A stretch of DNA of 5,268 bases. Origin: Comamonadaceae bacterium. GTDB taxonomy: Bacteria > Pseudomonadota > Gammaproteobacteria > Burkholderiales > Burkholderiaceae_C. Numbering within the stretch: position 1 is the first letter of the stretch; each line of letters begins with the position of its first letter. Made by a program: the position numbers and the translations under genes. This document shows positions 5,264-5,268 of this stretch, in pieces. The stretch spans positions 1-5,268 of the forward strand of contig CANCAO010000147.1 in the NCBI GenBank assembly GCA_947374105.1, written 5' to 3'. The notes beneath the pieces were generated by a model. That model saw nothing but the letters and a program-made list of their open reading frames with translations, had not been told where the DNA came from and made no database searches.

Positions 5264-5268
5264 ATGAC
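5264..5268 (+). CDS. Possible start of a divergent gene running off the right edge (partial)
   Basis: The window ends in ATGAC with the ATG at 5264-5266. Evidence that this is a real start is indirect. It follows a 220-base non-coding stretch that holds a rightward promoter candidate, and upstream in-frame starts such as the GTG at 5235 hit a stop (TAA at 5256-5258). No clear ribosome site precedes it. The product cannot be known from this window. Confidence 0.3.

Overview
The window looks like a chromosomal piece of a betaproteobacterium, most likely of the Burkholderiales (Comamonadaceae-like). The main reason is a complete tripartite tricarboxylate transporter (TTT) operon in tctC-tctB-tctA order with a Bug-type binding protein, a family strongly expanded in that group. 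Moderate GC content and tight gene packing fit. No mobile element, RNA gene or CRISPR array was seen. No gene-free stretch exceeds 300 bases.

Layout: (1) 1-27 may be the last codons of an upstream gene. (2) 37-954 (+) encodes a stand-alone formyltransferase resembling the hydrolase domain of 10-formyltetrahydrofolate dehydrogenase (ALDH1L1/FDH) more than Met-tRNA formyltransferase. (3) 955-1130 is a promoter region with an FNR-type box. (4) 1131-2159 (+) is tctC, followed by a strong hairpin at 2186-2221, then tctB (2261-2782) and tctA (2802-4331). (5) A terminator that can work in both directions at 4381-4413 separates tctA from a convergent gene. (6) 4433-5041 (-) encodes a small Crp/Fnr-family regulator. 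(7) 5042-5268 is a divergent control region that ends with a possible start codon of a gene running off the right edge.

How it fits together: two TTGA-N6-TCAA sites are present, one before tctC (1014-1027) and one between the regulator and the right-edge gene (5116-5129, a perfect palindrome). They share the 11-mer AAAGTTGACCC. Each has a -10-like hexamer 31-32 bp downstream on the + strand and no good -35, which is the geometry of a class II Crp/Fnr-activated promoter. The regulator's recognition helix carries E-T-L-S-R, the FNR-type residues expected to read TTGA half-sites. The economical model is a local regulon: the regulator activates the TTT uptake operon and a divergent off-window gene, and may control itself. 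It lacks the FNR Fe-S cysteines and the usual cAMP-contact signature, so its signal is unknown and could be the imported acid.

The formyltransferase hints that the imported acid feeds one-carbon (formyl) metabolism; oxalate is one possible substrate. The window itself does not prove this.
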